From: Symbiodinium natans
Taxonomy: Eukaryota > Sar > Dinophyceae > Suessiales > Symbiodiniaceae
Reading direction: 5' to 3'
Assembly (NCBI GenBank): GCA_905221605.1
Contig: CAJNDS010002622.1
Span: forward strand, 1 to 64,000
DNA: 64,000 nucleotides
The notes beneath the pieces were generated by a model, which did not search any database, was not told where the DNA came from, and saw nothing but the letters and a program-made list of their open reading frames with translations. Within the stretch, counting starts at the first letter, position 1; each line of letters starts with the position of its first letter. Both the position numbers and the translations under genes were made by a program. This document shows positions 42,893-53,695 of this stretch, one piece after another.

Positions 42893-45437
42893 ATGGCATC
42901 CATCCAGTGCCGCTGCCGTGCGGTGGCTGTCCGACACCTGGGGTCACAGCAGCCCTTTTTGGGTTTGGGGCTTCGGGTCATAAGGGGACGTGTTTCTATA
43001 GTTCCTGTTTAGAGGAACCGCCAAAATAGGCAGCCTACTTTCCGGAAACCCCCCACGAAGGCTTCTGGGACGGATTTCCATGCTAGAACAGCTTTCGCCA
43101 CGGGGCCTCAAGTAGTGAAGTTGTAGTATTGTTCAGTGCTTACTTGCAGGCTCCTTTTGTTTGTAGGACGCCAGATTTCAACGGACTCTTCTCCCCAATC
43201 CATCCCCTTCTGAAAACGCTTGTGGACCAACCTTCGACTAGGGATCTCCATGGTTCTGGCCCACTGAGGGCTTGCTACCGCTCGGCCGAAATGTGCGTTG
43301 GAGTGTTGCTGTGTGGACTGTTACCAGAAGAGCCTCGTTCACCTGGGGAAGGGGGTAGGTGCCTAGGGAAGCTTAGGGAGCCTTAGGGAGTAGTAGGGAG
43401 TATTAGGGAACCTTGGGTTACATACCCCCCTTGAACCCCCTTCATTTAAGAACTCTAAGTTGAGGTTTGGGGCAAGGACTTCGGGGAGGTTCAACAAGAA
43501 ACCCTAAACCCGAAGCCCAAACGGCTTAAACTTAGGGGCCGAGTGAAGCAATGGAAACTGTGTAGCCCTCAACGAACAGAGATGCAAGCCCAAAGCCTAC
43601 GTCTTTGGTTTGACAGCTTCCTAAGTCCTGAGCCCTCAGTTGTCCAATCGCCTGTCTTAGCACCTGGGATCTGAAGCCCGAACAAGGACGTTATGGCCGA
43701 TGAACCTAGCTTGCAAGTCCAGGCCCCTCAAGTTGGACTACGTACTCTGAAACGAGGGGTCTGAAATGGCTTGGGTCGCATTCGGATGCTAGAAACACTT
43801 CCCACCCCTAAAAACAGAGTGTCGCCTTGCACTGTTTGTCCCGGCCCATTGAGCCCTCCAATTAAGCCCCCACCCCAAAACCATGTGGGGGTGTTTGTCA
43901 TGTCAGGAGGAAGGTGAAGGGTTCTCATGTTCTAAAGATGCAGACTCCACGTGGCTTCCGAGGAATGTGTGGTCCTGCGAGGCAGGGGGCGTGGCGTACC
44001 CCGCAGGGTACGGGGTTCACGGCAACTCCCCTGCCAAATGCTTGAAGGTTCGTGGGTCCCCGCCGGTAGTAAGGACCCCAACTAAGGTGACATCACAAGC
44101 AGCTGATAGGTAGGGTTACCTTAGAAGCCCCCAGAGAATCGTAACTACCACGAGCTTCCAGCCTCGTATTCCTGGCGCTGGTCAGCCGAGGCATCGGAAA
44201 TCCGATGTACCTTGTCTACTTTGACAACCTGCTCGACGTGCGAAGAGGCAGCTCGTCGTCGGTTGGCTTCTGGGACTTGGGGGGTTGAGTTTCTGGGATG
44301 TCCTGTCCAAAGGGGGGAGAGGTCGGGAGGGTGCTTCGGTGCGCCGAAGGCAAGGAGCAGATCGCCTTCAACCGACTTCGGGATGGCGCTCTCTCCACCA
44401 ACATGATCGCGGCGTGCTGCAAGACGCTCCTGTGTGTGGAGCACCCACGGTACGAGGGCCAATCTGTGCTCCTCTTCCCGGACTTCTGCCCGATCTCGGG
44501 CCTGGAGCCCTTGCCGGCGGCTTCCCGGGTTCACATCCGGGACTGGCCCGCGGAGGCCTACGCCAAGCTGCCGTCCCTGCCGGGGACTTGGCGGGAGGAT
44601 GGGAGGCTACATGCCGAGACGGAGGAAGACAAGGTCGCGGTGGCCAGAAACACTGAAGCCGTGCGGGCGAAGATGCTCGGCTCTGGTGCAAGAGCTCGCA
44701 AACATGAAGTCATCATGAAGTTCCCATAAGAAATCACCCGCGTGCTGTTGAAACCGGAGCATGACTCTTGCGAATGTTGGATTCCCGCACTCTTCTCTCT
44801 GTGACTTTCCTTGTGTGTGGGCTCCAACCCTCCCCGCACCGTTGTTTTGGGGTTCAGGCGTTCGATGGCTTTTGGGGGGGGGGGGGGGGGGCATATGGGT
44901 CAGGCTGGAACCTTGAACTTGAGACCCTCAACCCCAAGGAGTCCTCGAGTGTAAATCCGAGCCAAGGCACGTTCCGGTGTCCTGCGCGGCTCAAGTGTTT
45001 CAGAGGGTTTCAGAGGGTTGGCTTGCACTGCAAGGATGTCGCTGTACCGGATGTATTCCCCTCCAAACCACGAACGGTTATACCTTCACACGGAAACCCT
45101 GTCATTTTTTCACGACCTTCGCAGAGTCCCCGAATACGAAGGGAACGTCGCAAACGGTAGCGGAAGGAACCGTAAACCCCTAAACCCTAAAGCCCTAGGC
45201 CCTAAAGCACGAAACCCTAAACCCTAACCCTACTAAAACCCTAAACCCTAAACCTCCTAAACCCCCTAAGCCCCCTAAACCCTAATGAAACCCCTAATGA
45301 AGCCCAGGATGTCTCAGGATGCCAGCGGTTTTCTCACCTTTCAGCAGCTCCTGCGAGCGGCCGGGGGCCAGGTCGACACGCTCCACCTGCCCGAGGGCGC
45401 ACAGAGCCGCAGCATCAAGGCAAGCCTGGCGGAGTAG
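42893..45437 (+). CDS. GFA/CENP-V-domain protein, copy A (five exons)
   Basis: Exon 1 starts at ATG 42893: MASIQCRCRAVAVRHLG. Exon 2, 43269-43358: CALECCCVDCYQKSLVHLG, then GT. Exon 3, 44191-44247: NPMYLVYFDNLLDVRRG with a GC donor. Exon 4, 44350-about 44675: KEQIAFNRLRDGALSTNMIA then ACCKTLLCVEHPRYEGQSVL. Exon 5, about 45317-45437: DASGFLTFQQLLRAAGGQVD to TAG. The CRC, CCCVDC and ACC cysteine groups match the zinc-binding layout of the GFA/CENP-V fold; family members include glutathione-linked formaldehyde-handling enzymes. The first motif is CRCR where copy B has CRCG. Joins 2/3 and 3/4 preserve frame, and copy B confirms them. The exon 1 donor and exon 4 donor are not fixed. Substrate unknown. 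Confidence 0.75.
45178..45290 (-). repeat. Degenerate CCCTAAA tract in the last intron of copy A
   Basis: C-strand units with CCCTAAG, CCTCCTAAA and CCTAATGAAA variants, ending shortly before exon 5. Copy B has no intron here. Confidence 0.85.
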
Positions 45438-45810
45438 AAAAGGGCCTTTGGCAGCTGGCTCTAGGGAGTTGAGGGAGTTGAGGGAGTTCAGGGAGTTTTG
45501 GGAGGTTTAGGGAGTTCAGGGAGTTTACGGAGTTTGTTTAGGGAGTTTAGGGTCTAGGGTTGACTCAAGAGCCCGTTGCAGAAAGGTTTAGGGTTTCTCT
45601 TCGCTTCTCTTTTGCTTCTCGGGCCGGAGCCGGTTACAGGAGGGTAAAAGGTTTCGGGCCCTGAAGCCACACCTAGCTTGAGATGGGGGTTTCAAGCCCT
45701 CCTCAGCATGAATGGTGGCTCAAAGCCCGCTGGCAAGCAGGACGCTCTGGACCCAGGGGGGTGGCCCAAGCCCTGAACTCAAGTGTACCACCAAAAGGCG
45801 TGCACCCCTA

Positions 45811-45880
45811 AACCCTAAACCCTAAACCCTAAACCCTAAACCCTAAACCTTAAACCCTAAACCCTAAACCCTCAATTTAA
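45811..45880 (-). repeat. CCCTAAA array
   Basis: About ten C-strand units, 70 bases upstream of the copy B start codon. Confidence 0.93.
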
Positions 45881-45951
45881 GGTAAACGCCAAAAGCAGCG
45901 CCAGCAAAGCACCTCAGGGCCTAAGTCGCCCCACACCGCATTTTGCCGAAA

Positions 45952-46192
45952 ATGGCATCCATCCAGTGCCGCTGCGGCACCGTGGCCATCAGATACTTTG
46001 GGGCACAGCGGGTGGAAGCGTTTCTGTCTTTGTCATTTTTCGGATTTTGGCTTGCCATAAGTTGCAAAACTTGCAACTGAAAAGCATGTTCGTGTGCGCC
46101 CTGCCGAGGGCTCGCCAGCACTTTGCCGAAGTGCGCGTTGGAGTGCTGCTGTGTGGACTGCTACCAGAAGAGCCTCGCAGCAGCGGAAAACC
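45952..46192 (+). CDS. GFA/CENP-V-domain protein, copy B, 5' half (exons 1-2)
   Basis: Exon 1 from ATG 45952 reads MASIQCRCGTVAIRYFGAQR, with an intact CxCG motif. Exon 2 from 46109 reads GLASTLPKCALECCCVDCYQ then KSLAAAE. Similarity to copy A covers both exons and a few bases upstream of the ATG. Unlike copy A, exon 2 has no obvious GT or GC donor in the phase needed to join exon 3, and the frame runs to a TAG at about 46207. The matching 3' half lies 5.8 kb away, beyond another gene. The copy may be split and non-functional, or spliced across a very long intron. Confidence 0.65.
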
Positions 46193-46540
46193 CTAAAGAA
46201 TCCTTCTAGACGAGAAAACGTGAAACAAAGTGAACAAACAGTGAGACAAGAGGGTCCTTCACATGATTCACACTTCCAGCTGGCATTCAAGCATTTGTCC
46301 ACCAGGTTTTCCATGTTTTCCATCAGTCTGCCCTGTAGGCTTCAGGGCCTCGTGGGGCTGCTCTTGAGGGGCTGACAAAAGGGGACGTTCTTCAGAAGCG
46401 TGCAGATGCCGTTGGCTCAACGATGGTGTCGAGCCGTAAGCGGAGCTACATGCTCGCAGAACCTCGAGATGCCAGCTCCCTGTGCCCCAAAGCTCTCTTT
46501 GCAGCCCCAGTCTTCCCGTCATTATGTGCGCGCTAGAGCT

Positions 46541-46590
46541 ATACTATATATATATATATGTATGTATATACATATATATATATATATAGT
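46541..46590. repeat. TA-rich microsatellite
   Basis: TATATATA and TATGTATATACATATA tract ending 26 bases before the start codon of the FLSHTW gene. AT-rich islands are rare in this part of the window, so a promoter role is possible but unsupported. Confidence 0.8.
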
Positions 46591-46615
46591 CACTAGTAGT
46601 CCAGACGGAAACACC

Positions 46616-49600
46616 ATGCAGCTTGGCTGGACATGCTGCGCAGCGTGCGAAGACGCGCCGCCACCAGGGGATTCTGCGGAGCAGGGCAAGGCCTTTGCCA
46701 GGAAGAGGGGCTTCGCCACGGAAGAGGAGGGCGCCGACCTTCAAGACGTTGACTATGGCAGGGCAGTTGAGGCTATTGATTTGCCGTCGCTTCCTGTTCT
46801 GCCACTAACATCAACCACGTCAAGCAGGCCAGGGAAGCGGAGTAGGCTGGAGCAGCTGAGGCACCTCGAAGTGGATGAAGAGATCATGCGTGGTATCCCT
46901 CTCCAGAAGACCCTCTGGCACTTGGGGGTTCTCTGGCGCAAGTCCCCGCTCGCACTGTCCCCAGAAGCCCGGACCGGCTTGTGGAAGATGTCGGCTCCTG
47001 CCTCGACCTTCGACATCTTCCTGTCACACACCTGGCACACGCCGGGGAAGTGGAAGATCCTCAGCCTGTTCTTCCAATCTGGCTGGAGGTTCTCTTTCCT
47101 TGGCTGGTTTGTGGGGGCCTCCCTCATGCTCCTGGCCTCCACGCACAAGCTGCTCCCCTTGTTTATCCCCTACAGGTCCAACTTCGACGGGGCCACGATC
47201 TCCTGTGGGCCCTGGTGTCTTTGTGGTACTTTACTGTAACTTTAGATCCTAGACCCTTTTTTGGGTTTCTTAATAAGGCAGCTATATAAGTTTTATAATT
47301 TTCAGCTACCCTCAGCTGAGTGCAGCCTCAAGGTGTTTGCTGGGCTCCCTCCTGGGCCACGGCCTGGGTCTCCTGCTCTCACCCTACGCGCCCAGCGCCT
47401 GCGCCCGGCGCCCCCTCTGCTTCCTGGACGTGGCCAGCATCCATCAGACGGATCGGGAGCTCATGGAGCGAGGGATCTACAGTACCTTGGGGGGACAAAA
47501 ATGAACCCTAAAATTGGGATCGTAGAACCTTTTGCTACTAAAAGCCCCGTAACAGGCACTATGCCCCCCCCTCGAGGTATCGGCGGCTTCCTTCACGTGT
47601 CCAAGGAGCTGCAGGTCTTGTGGAGTGCGCCATACCTTTCCAGGCTCGGACATGCTTTGGGGCAGTGTGTGGGGCAGTTTTTGGGGCAGGTTTTTAGGGT
47701 TTAGGGAGAGAGAGGGTTTAGGGTTTAAGGTTAGTTCGATTGGATCCTCGTCCATGCAGGGTTTAGGGTCTTAACAAGGGGTTGAGGATGTAAGGAGACA
47801 TGGAGACACCAAGCATGCATAGGGCCAAATGCAAGAGAGAACAACACAAGCAGATGGAATCGCACCCGGCGCGCGGACACGAGAAATCGTCCCATCAGCT
47901 GAAGCGAAATTTTCAGGCACGTTTTCGACAGGGTTTGGACAAGAACGCCTTGGGACCGGAAACCATCGGAAGCCTCTAGAATTGTTCTTCGCTTCAAGCT
48001 TCGGGTTCAGGATGGAAACGTTCGGCAACCAGAGCGCAAAGCAGATAAAAAGAGCCGAGGCTCTGCAACCGTTGTTTTGGAACGATGTTCGGGATGATCG
48101 TTGTTTATGATTGGCCATGCCCTGTTGAAGACGGAGCGGCGAAAATGCTGAATTCGACAGAGAAAAAGCTTTGCCGTGGTGAGGAGAAAGCAGAAAGTAG
48201 GGCTGATTGCTGTTTTCACAAGGCAGGGTACTACGCCCTCGGCCAAGGCTAGTCGGAAAACGCTCGGTGTCTCCTGGTGGGACTGTAGGATGTACTTTCC
48301 ATGAGAATCCAGTGCTGGTCCAGTGCTGCTGTCGAGTCGACCGTCGATCAGTTCGGTTCGAAACTGATTCGCTCGGTTTGACGAGTCGTGACTGAGCTGT
48401 TGGGCCCTGCAGGCTCTGGTGCATTTTCGAACTGGCCGCATACCGCACGGCAAATCCCTCTGGGCGCGTGGTCTTGTCGCCACTATTTGTGGAATGCGGC
48501 GCTTGCATCTGCATTCTTGGGGCATACTTCGCGGCCTTCCTCTTCGTCTTTGCCCTGCCCTTGCAACATTTCGGGATCTACGTCGTCTATGTGGTCGGCC
48601 TCTTGCCTATCTACGTCCTCATGCACCTCTTGCGCAGGAACATCCTCGCGAAACATCAGCTGTTCGAAGGTTTGCGTTTCTTCACGCTCGCCGAAGCCAG
48701 GCAGGAGGTGTTTTGAAACTCACAAACAAAAGGGTTGATCTGAGTTATGGAACCTGCTATAATAGAAACCCAAAGCTGAATGGACTCCCCAGGTTCAACT
48801 AAGTAGCCTCGTTCGTTCACTGGGCCCTTGACCAGGTGCGAGAGCGACTTTGACCATGACTTCATCCACACAGCCATCCGCGCATGGTATGGAAGTGCCG
48901 AGGCATTCACCGCTTATGTGCAGGGATCTCTGCGCCAAGAGCTGCTGGCCTCGAAGCCCACAACCATTCCGCTGAGGTGGGGGAGGGGCCTGAGAAGAAT
49001 CGCCAGAATACAGGTATCTCCAGCTCCCCAACAGGTGCCTGTTTGCTTAAACCCTAAACCCTAAACCCTAAACCCGAAACCCTAAACCCTAAACCCTAAA
49101 CCCGAAGCCCTATAAACCAACAGGTACCTGGTGCTTTTGGTGGGAGTGCCCTTCGGGCTTTCTCTGGATTTTCTGGCGGCCCTGATCGCAAGGGAGGCCC
49201 CGATGGAATGGCTGCTGACCGAGCCGGGGGCTGCTTTGGAGGGTATTTTTGGGGAGGTTTATTGGGGGAGTTTAGGGTGTATAGGGCTTAGGGCTTACCA
49301 GCTCGTGAAGGGAGGAGTTGGGGAGTTTAAGTTTAGGGCTTCTGGAGGCGGAGTCCGGATGTCGAGTGCCCCCACTGAATTTCCCGATTCAATCAACTTA
49401 GAGAGCCGGCGCCCTCTTTCCCCGCTCCCCCCCCAAGAAGAAATGCAGAGAGCAGGGCGGCTTTTGCTGTCTTCCTGGGCTCCAAGAGCCCTGATCCTAG
49501 GAGTTTCTCGCCGGCTGTTTGGGATTCAACCTTTGCTGGTTCTTCGGCAGTGTCCAGATCGCCCTCTTTCTCTGCGACCGCTTTGCGGCCCCTTGGCGTG

Positions 49601-49906
49601 GTGGCCTCTTCGACTACCTGCACCTGGGATTCGGGACCCCAAAGGTCTATACTTTTTGAGGCCCTACATCAACCCTAAACCCTAAACCCTACAGGGGCCC
49701 TATAGTAAAGAAAGCGGAAAGGCACGAACCCAGCCGATCTACCCAGGCAAACGCTTGTTCTGTTCCTCATCTTCTTCGGGGTCTACTTTCTCGGGAGTCT
49801 CATGGCCAGCACCAGCAATCTCTGGCACGCGCTCGCGGTGGCCTCGGCCAGCCTCTTGTTTGCCATCGTCACCCTGGTCTGTCGGCGTGCGGCCGTCGGG
49901 TCCTGA
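46616..49906 (+). CDS. TIR-like (FLSHTW) multi-span membrane protein, eight exons
   Basis: Exon 1 from ATG 46616 to about 47220 has a soluble N-terminus, then TFDIFLSHTWHTPGKWKILS and a first membrane span. Exon 2, 47333-47481: CFLDVASIHQTDRELMERGI. Exon 3, 47577-47643: IGGFLHVSKELQVLWSAPYL, GC donor. Exon 4, 48413-48700: LWCIFELAAYRTANPSGRVV plus two spans, GC donor. Exon 5, 48836-48976: CESDFDHDFIHTAIRAWYGS, GT donor. Exon 6 from 49124: YLVLLVGVPFGLSLDFLAAL. Exon 7, about 49501-49634: FLAGCLGFNLCWFFGSVQIA. Exon 8, 49747-49906: TLVLFLIFFGVYFLGSLMAS to TGA. Joins 2/3, 3/4, 4/5 and 5/6 keep frame. FLSHTW, D..SIHQTD and LW..FELAAY are the conserved blocks of a large family I associate with dinoflagellates; the TIR-like assignment is tentative. 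Role unknown. Confidence 0.8.
49048..49105 (-). repeat. CCCTAAA array inside an intron
   Basis: C-strand units, with CCCGAAA variants, directly upstream of exon 6 of the FLSHTW gene. Confidence 0.93.
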
Positions 49907-49999
49907 CCCGCAGCAAGCTCGTGCGTCGTGCGGAGCAACCCGCTTCCTCTGTAGTAGAGTGAGACGCAATGTAGTTGTAGCCCCACCCTGATTCTACAA

Positions 50000-51850
50000 C
50001 TACGCGAATGGAGATGAAGCAGATCTAGAATGTTCGTGTTCTGGGGGGGAGGGCCTTGAAGTTGGGAGTCCTTGGACTCCCATTGACTGGGAAAGGCTAG
50101 CCATGCCGCAAAAAGCGACGTGTCTGCCGAGATCCCAGGATGCCAGCCGTTTTTTTTTTTTACTGTTCCCTATTTTTCTCTGTGAGAAGCTCTTAATGAG
50201 TTTTCGTGGGTGTATATATTGTGCCCGAAAATTGGGATACCATATCCGCCCACCGATTGTACGGTGTCCGGTGTCACTCTTGGAGTCGTGGTGCTCAGAC
50301 ATCCCAGGCGAGCGCGAGCGCGCCCGAGGTCAAACAATCCTTAAGAGGGGTTACAGTACCCCTACTATAATCCCTATTAGGGGATGTTAATTGTAAACGC
50401 TTACGCGCGCCGCCTCGGCAGCCGGGCCGGCCCACGGACAGGAAAGGAGGAAAGAGGGTTTCTAGTCAGGAAGCGAGGAGCGGGGGGTAACAGGGCGTGG
50501 CAGGGTGCCAGACCGGTTTCGGGTGCGGCAGGAGGGTCCAGAAGGTCCTAGGTCCAGAGGTGGCAGGAGGGTCTCAGGAAATGTCCTAAGGGGGGTCCCA
50601 GCCAGACCCCCAAACAGCCAAATTCGCACGTGTTGGTCCCACAGGCTGTGGGGGGGGGGGGGCTTGTTCCAGATGCTTCTCGGCAGGAAGCCGAGGCGAA
50701 TACAAGGGGGAGCATCTTAAGGGGATCCTGATGTTAAGAGATGCTTGGACGAAGACACTGATCGAGCTACCCACTTCAATTCCCGAACCTTGCATCCTGA
50801 ACTTAACCCCGAGCCCCCATTCGAACCAGCAAAACCCTAAACCCTGTCAACCCCCCTTGTAAACCTTACAGTCAACTCTAAACCCAGACGAGTGGGAAGG
50901 TATGGAGACTCTGCAAATAGCCAGCAGCTGGCGGGGGGTTTGGGGGGGGGCAGCGCTCCTGAGCAGCTGACCCTGGGAAGGGAGCCCAGAGTGATGACGG
51001 GCTACAGGGGCTCGGGGCTCCTTACTAGTCTAGCAAGGCTCCTGGAAAGCAGGGGGGATCCCCAGTTTCCTGAGAGAATGTCCAGACGGTTGGCCAAAAG
51101 AGACTTAAGACGACCATCAGCAAAAGCCGAGCCCCGAGAAACCTCTGGTGCCTTTGGAGTGGTATTGGGTTAGGGTTTGGGGTTTGGGGGGTTTGGGGGG
51201 TTTGGGTTGGGGGTTTCGGGTTCAGGGTTGAGGGGGATTCGGGGTGAAGAGGGTCAGAAGGTGGTTTGGAGATTCTTGCGTACTTTCTTATAGAAGAGGG
51301 AACAATGCTTGAGGCTACAGGCTTGTTTAGGGTTGTTCTGAGTCGGTTCGGACAACCGCAGTCTTAAAGGTTTGTGGTGTGTAGAGTTCGCGGCCGCCAA
51401 GGAACGTTTGGTCCTGCGAGGCAGGAGGAGTGGCTTGCCCGCCCGGCTTCGGAACGCATGGCAGCCTGACCGGGTTTGTTCCGGTTTGCTGCTAAGGACC
51501 TTCCGCAAAGTTACCTTTCGTACGACGCTTCTGAAAATGCCTATGTTACTGTATGGTAACTTCCCTAACACCCTAAACCCTAAACCCTTGTAGGGTCTTT
51601 TCGAGCTCAGCCCAGCCCTGCAGTTTCGATGCCCCGAAGTGGGCCCCCCGTACTGCATCCCAAGAATGGGTGTGCCCTAAACCCTTAAACCTAAAACCCT
51701 GCGTAAACCCTAAACTTTCTAAACCCTAAACCCTAAACCCTACAGCAACTGTTCGGGCAGGGGATGGGAGGTTTTTTTTTGATTCAGGGCCTCAGATGTT
51801 TCCCCCCTTATGGACGCAAAGCATGAACCCAGGGCTTCCGCTCCTTGTGC
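50000..51850. other. No supported gene
   Basis: GC-rich unique sequence with a poly-T at 50150-50161, poly-G at 50648-50661 and degenerate telomeric words at 51170-51240 and 51690-51745. No exon with convincing composition. Confidence 0.45.
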
Positions 51851-51851
51851 G

Positions 51852-51966
51852 GTTTGGGGTTTAGGGTTTAGGGGGTAGGGTTTAGGGTTTAGGGTTTAGG
51901 GTTTAGGGTTTAGGGTTTAGGGTTTAGGGTTTAGGGTTTAGGGTTTAGGGTTTAGGGTTTAGGGTT
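51852..51966 (+). repeat. TTTAGGG array
   Basis: About 16 G-strand units directly upstream of copy B exon 3. This is an exception to the usual rule that C-strand units precede exons. Confidence 0.95.
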
Positions 51967-51989
51967 TTTGGGTTCCTTTTGCAGATGAG

Positions 51990-52686
51990 GCGTTGGCAGC
52001 CCGATGCACCTCGTCTACTTTGACAACAGCCTGGATGTGCAGAGAGGCAGCTTGCTACCGAAAGCGGCCCAGGACCTTCCTCTGAGTCTGGGGTTTCCGA
52101 AACTAGGGGTACCGAATTGGGGTCCATATTGTAAGGGAATCCGACGACTTCGGCATTTAGGGGTCCCTTATTTTCGTAAACCCCCGTGTGTTGAAGTTGG
52201 CCTCAGGTTTTTGGTTGGGAGAGGTTGGGAGGGTGCACCTAAGGCAAGGAACAGATCGCCTTCAACCGGCTTCGGGATGGTGCGCGCTCGACGAACATGA
52301 TCGCCTCGTGCTGCAAGACGCTCCTTTGTGGCGAGCATGTGAGCTATAACAGCAAGACTGTGCTCCTCTTTCCAGACTTCTGCCCAATCTTGGGTGTTCC
52401 GCCCTTGCCGCCGCCGGAATGCCGGGTCTTCATCAAGGACTGGCCCGCGGACGCCTACACCAAGCTGCCGCCGAAGCCGGGCATCTGGTATGAGGACGGC
52501 AGGATGGTTTCTGAGAGCGAAGAAGACACGGCCCTGGTGTTCCGAAGTGCCGCAGGCATTCACCGGGCTGTGCCTGCGGACGCGAAGGGTGAGACCTTTC
52601 AGCAGTTGCTGGAGGCTGCGGGTGGGAAGGTGGAGATCCTTGGCTTACCAGAAGGCGCGAATAGCAGGAGAAGGAAAGCAGCCTAG
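51990..52686 (+). CDS. GFA/CENP-V-domain protein, copy B, 3' half (exon 3 and fused exon 4/5)
   Basis: Exon 3, 51990-52046, reads SPMHLVYFDNSLDVQRG and ends AG|GC. Exon 4 starts at 52244 and runs to TAG 52684-52686: KEQIAFNRLRDGARSTNMIA, SCCKTLLCGEHVSYNSKTVL, and finally ETFQQLLEAAGGKVEILGLP. The splice AG|GC...AG|GC between them is conserved in copy A and keeps frame (R-G-K-E-Q). In copy A the last part is a separate exon, so here exons 4 and 5 are continuous. The intron between exons 3 and 4 contains a 105-bp inverted-repeat element absent from copy A. Confidence 0.75.
52090..52194. mobile_element. About 105-bp inverted-repeat element in an intron
   Basis: The left end GGGGTTTCCGAAACTAGGGG is mirrored by the right end TTATTTTCGTAAACCCCC. 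It is the same family as the element at 22299-22401. Copy A's matching intron is shorter by about this length while sharing both intron ends, so the element looks like an insertion. Confidence 0.6.
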
Positions 52687-52689
52687 CAA

Positions 52690-53240
52690 AAGGCCGCATC
52701 TTTCTTTTGGGCTTTTGCGTTCACTGGAGCACCTCTTGAGAAGCCCACAGACCTGACCCCTCAAAACCCTCAAGACGCTGAAGGTTTGGCGTTCTGCTCA
52801 GCCGTGCACATTCGAAGCCCCCAAACGAAATCATCGCCCAAGGGCGCTTGAGGTCGAGTCTGAATTAGAGCCGGCTCAGTTAAGAACCACTGTCACGGTG
52901 AGTAGCTCAAGGAACGCTTCCATTTACAGAACAATCCTCATGATTGCAATCACGTTTCGGTGACACACACACACACATATACACATACATACACATATGT
53001 GCTTAGAACAGCACATAATTTCTTCGCGGCTCCAGCCGGTGTTTCAAAGGACGAACGGGTTTAGGCTTTCGGGGTCTCTTCCGACCAGCAGGTGCCCCCG
53101 CCCCCCCTCCCAACAGGTTTTTGTATTGATTTCTTGACCAGAAGGTGCCGGGAGTTGTTGAGTTTGAGCCGAACTGTCGAGAATCAGGACGGTTTCAAGC
53201 TCCAGTTGGCCATGTGCGGCGTTGGTTAGAATGATGAGAA
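52690..53240. other. 3' flank, no gene
   Basis: Unique sequence with an AC/AT microsatellite at 52960-53000 and a poly-C at 53098-53108. No exon. Confidence 0.5.
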
Positions 53241-53295
53241 TGTGCAGGCTCTAAGTGCCCCCAACGTCCCCATACCCCCCTTCACGGCTCTGCAG

Positions 53296-53514
53296 ATGGC
53301 AATGCGTGTCATTTTGACTGTGGGAGCTTGCATGGCGAGCGTCTGGGGAGCCAGTGGCCACGAAAGCACTTGCGTGAGCAATCGCGGTCTGCCGTATGAC
53401 CAGCGCAACTGCGATGCTCTTTGCAAGGATCGCGGGTGTTTGTGGAAGGAGAATGCATGCGTGTGCGAAGATGGGGTGTATTCCAGGTCAAGTCGCAAAT
53501 GCTGCCAACTGTGA
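53296..53514 (+). CDS. Small secreted cysteine-rich protein
   Basis: ATG 53296 opens a hydrophobic signal-peptide-like segment (MAMRVILTVGACMASVWGAS). A compact domain with eight cysteines follows (CVSNRGLPYDQRNCDALC, GCLWKENACVC, KCC), ending at TGA 53512-53514. The spacing suggests a disulfide-stabilised module exported from the cell. I cannot match it to a named family and assign no activity. A decayed copy of the domain follows at once. An ATG 54 bases upstream is in frame but does not begin a signal peptide. Confidence 0.55.
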   Translation: MAMRVILTVGACMASVWGASGHESTCVSNRGLPYDQRNCDALCKDRGCLWKENACVCEDGVYSRSSRKCCQL

Positions 53515-53537
53515 CTTTGCCACCTGCTACGTTGCAG

Positions 53538-53695
53538 GACTCAGATGACACTGTGTGCGTGTCGAACCATGGTCTGCCGTAGGACCGGCACAACTGCGAC
53601 TCTATCGGAACAGGTCGCGGATGTGCGTGGAAGGACGACCGTTGCGTATGCAAAGATGGTGGAAAATTTTCGAAGACGAGTCGCAGGTGCGGGCC
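53538..53695 (+). pseudogene. Decayed second copy of the cysteine-rich domain
   Basis: After a GTTGCAG, the frame reads CVSNHGLP, then a TAG at 53580-53582 where the first copy has Tyr, then DRHNCDSI, GRGCAWKDDRCVCKDGG and SRRC. The cysteine spacing is largely kept, but one cysteine (after NCD) is lost and the stop breaks the frame. It may be a remnant of a longer multi-domain gene. A third, weaker stretch (CIAGTCATKNS) is at about 53795-53830. Confidence 0.5.

Noticed and set aside
46400-46615. Upstream extension of the FLSHTW ORF
   Set aside because: It runs through a TA microsatellite encoding Tyr-Ile repeats; ATG 46616 is the plausible start.
47771-48514. 247-codon minus-strand ORF
   Set aside because: Overlaps the intron and exon 4 of the FLSHTW gene on the other strand; Ser/Arg/Pro-rich and unsupported.
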